8,071 nt of DNA from Thermoplasmata archaeon (GTDB lineage: Archaea; Thermoplasmatota; E2; UBA202; JdFR-43). Location of the stretch: positions 1-8,071 of the forward strand of contig JAGGSX010000027.1 of the NCBI GenBank assembly GCA_021158865.1, in the 5' to 3' direction. Below are positions 6,703 through 8,071 of the stretch, in pieces; the stretch's first letter is position 1, and every line of letters starts with the position of its first letter. The position numbers were made by a program, and so were the translations under genes. Under the pieces are notes generated by a model. That model was given only the letters and a program-made list of their open reading frames with translations, made no database searches and was not told the DNA's origin.

Positions 6703-8071
6703 ATGAAAAAGGGGATGGGAATAATATTGGGAGTGGGAATAATAGCTATTATGGTAATATCTATGTCCCCAGATTATGGAAATTCTTCTCCATTACACCA
6801 GATGACAAATAAATGGGCATTGATATGCGTTTCAACGAATAATTTATCATCATATCCAGATTCTGATGCTTTTCCAGCTCAGGGATTGCAGGCATATTAT
6901 ATATTGAAAAAGCATGGCTATATGGATGATAATATAATTTTCATGCTGTGGAACGATAATAATACTAATGTTAGCATATATGGTAACCATAATGATTTGC
7001 TTGGACCGCCACCTCAAATTGGAGGAATAGATGAACCGCCAGAAATAGATTATGACCAAAACACGCCACTGCCAGCAGGAGTAAACAACTGGTATGAATT
7101 ATTGCAATACAACATAAACTGGCTCGCCAGCCATGTTGGACCAAATGATGATGTAGTAATTTATTTGGTGAATCATGGAAATTATAATACATCTACTGGA
7201 AAAGGAGAATTCTTCTTTGAAGACAATAGCGGGCCATTAAGTGAAAGTACATTCGATAGCTGGGTGGACAACATAAGCTGTGAGAAAATGACAATTCTTA
7301 TTGATGCTTGTTATAGCGGGGATTTTATAGATGCTCCAGTTGATCCAGGATTTGATTCTGGAATAGATGATGAAAACAACAGAATACTTATCTCATCGAC
7401 TGGCAATTGTAGTGGCTGGTTTTACATAACAGCCACTGGAGGAAATTGGGCTGGCTCTATATTCTTCCATCCATTTTTTAAAGCGATTAATGAAGGAAAA
7501 TCAGTGAAGGAAGCTTATAATTATGCCTGCTCTTATATGATACCAGAAGAAAGCGAAAATGTTTCAGAATTGCAGAATCCACAGCTTGTTGATAGAACTG
7601 GAGAAAGTGCAGCATATAGTTTTTTAGAACCATTATATGTATGGGTTGATGATGATTTTGATAACAGCACGCCAGGATGGGATTCTACGCATTTCAATAA
7701 CATCCAGCAGGCTATAGATAGTGTAGCATATAATGGCACAGTGTATGTTTATAAGGGAACATATAATGAAAGCATAGTCATTGATAAACCTCTGACAATA
7801 GAAGGAAATGGCACAGTAAAATTATTTTCTAAAGGAAATGGAATATCTGTTAAAGCTGATGATGTAAAATTGATAAATCTTACAATAGATGCAAAAAATA
7901 ATGGAATATCTCTTCAAAATGTCAATAATGTAAATATAACTCAATGCAATGTTTTGAATTCAAGTTTTGGAATATATTCAGTGAATTCCATGAATTGTAG
8001 TATATGGCATACATCCATCCATAAAAATGAGAAAGGAATTTATTTATTCAATTCATCTCGCTTTTTTATCC
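6703..8071 (+). CDS. Secreted C13 (legumain-like) cysteine peptidase with beta-helix region (3' partial)
   Basis: 456 residues are visible, and the frame is open to the right edge. An N-terminal hydrophobic segment (about 5-22, after MKKGMG) looks like a signal peptide or membrane anchor. The peptidase domain starts at NKWALICVST (36-45), with LQAYYILKKHGYMDDNIIFM (62-81), the legumain-family pattern before the active site. The catalytic His158 lies in VVIYLVNHG and Cys203 in ILIDACYSG; hydrophobic strand-His-Gly and strand-Asp-Ala-Cys-x-Ser-Gly are the clan CD dyad signatures. From about 311 the sequence changes to VDDDFDNSTPGWDSTHFNNI, then IQQAIDSVAYNGTVYVYKG and NES-IVIDKPLTIEGNG. This is the usual entry to NosD/pectate-lyase type right-handed beta-helices, and Asn-rich coils follow to the edge. 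The protein is probably exported and cleaves extracellular protein, with the beta-helix as a binding or surface module. Substrate is unknown. The start at 6703 is the first Met; it has no SD and lies 23 bases after the reductase stop. Confidence 0.85.
   Translation, partial: MKKGMGIILGVGIIAIMVISMSPDYGNSSPLHQMTNKWALICVSTNNLSSYPDSDAFPAQGLQAYYILKKHGYMDDNIIFMLWNDNNTNVSIYGNHNDLLGPPPQIGGIDEPPEIDYDQNTPLPAGVNNWYELLQYNINWLASHVGPNDDVVIYLVNHGNYNTSTGKGEFFFEDNSGPLSESTFDSWVDNISCEKMTILIDACYSGDFIDAPVDPGFDSGIDDENNRILISSTGNCSGWFYITATGGNWAGSIFFHPFFKAINEGKSVKEAYNYACSYMIPEESENVSELQNPQLVDRTGESAAYSFLEPLYVWVDDDFDNSTPGWDSTHFNNIQQAIDSVAYNGTVYVYKGTYNESIVIDKPLTIEGNGTVKLFSKGNGISVKADDVKLINLTIDAKNNGISLQNVNNVNITQCNVLNSSFGIYSVNSMNCSIWHTSIHKNEKGIYLFNSSRFFI

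Noticed and set aside
6044..7739. Short minus-strand open frames opposite the reductase and peptidase genes
   Set aside because: Their sequences look random with no family features, and the plus-strand genes are clearly real.

Overview
The window looks like chromosomal DNA of an AT-rich archaeon, with GC about one third by eye. The signs are TATA boxes of the TTTATATA type near the 5' gene ends, starts without Shine-Dalgarno (SD) sequences that suggest leaderless mRNAs, a class II HMG-CoA reductase, and a secreted C13 peptidase joined to a beta-helix. That combination fits the Thermoplasmatota and relatives (for example the MBG-D type lineages) best. The placement is inference; no rRNA or tRNA gene is present to fix it.

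Layout. (1) 2-544 (+): the 3' part of a DUF1648/SdpI-family membrane protein whose start lies left of the window. (2) 541-5325 (-): a tightly overlapping operon read smc, scpA, scpB, encoding a complete SMC-kleisin-ScpB chromosome condensation complex. Its last stop codon overlaps the stop of gene 1 in the palindrome TTAA. (3) 5326-5425: a 100-bp divergent promoter region, with a TATA box for smc and a separate BRE/TATA-like site for the gene to the right. (4) 5426-6679 (+): a full-length class II HMG-CoA reductase, the committed step of the mevalonate route to archaeal isoprenoid lipids. (5) 6703-window end (+): the first 456 residues of a secreted protein with a C13 (legumain-like, clan CD) cysteine peptidase domain followed by the start of a right-handed beta-helix. 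The gene runs off the right edge.

How they fit together. The three SMC genes form one machine: the ScpA kleisin bridges the SMC heads and the ScpB winged-helix protein binds ScpA. The reductase is a separate housekeeping gene sharing only the divergent control region. The C13/beta-helix protein is probably an independent exported enzyme, despite a gap of only 23 bases after the reductase.

No CRISPR array, transposase, tRNA, rRNA or long repeat was seen. The window is mostly core genes; the least ordinary item is the peptidase-beta-helix gene at the right end.
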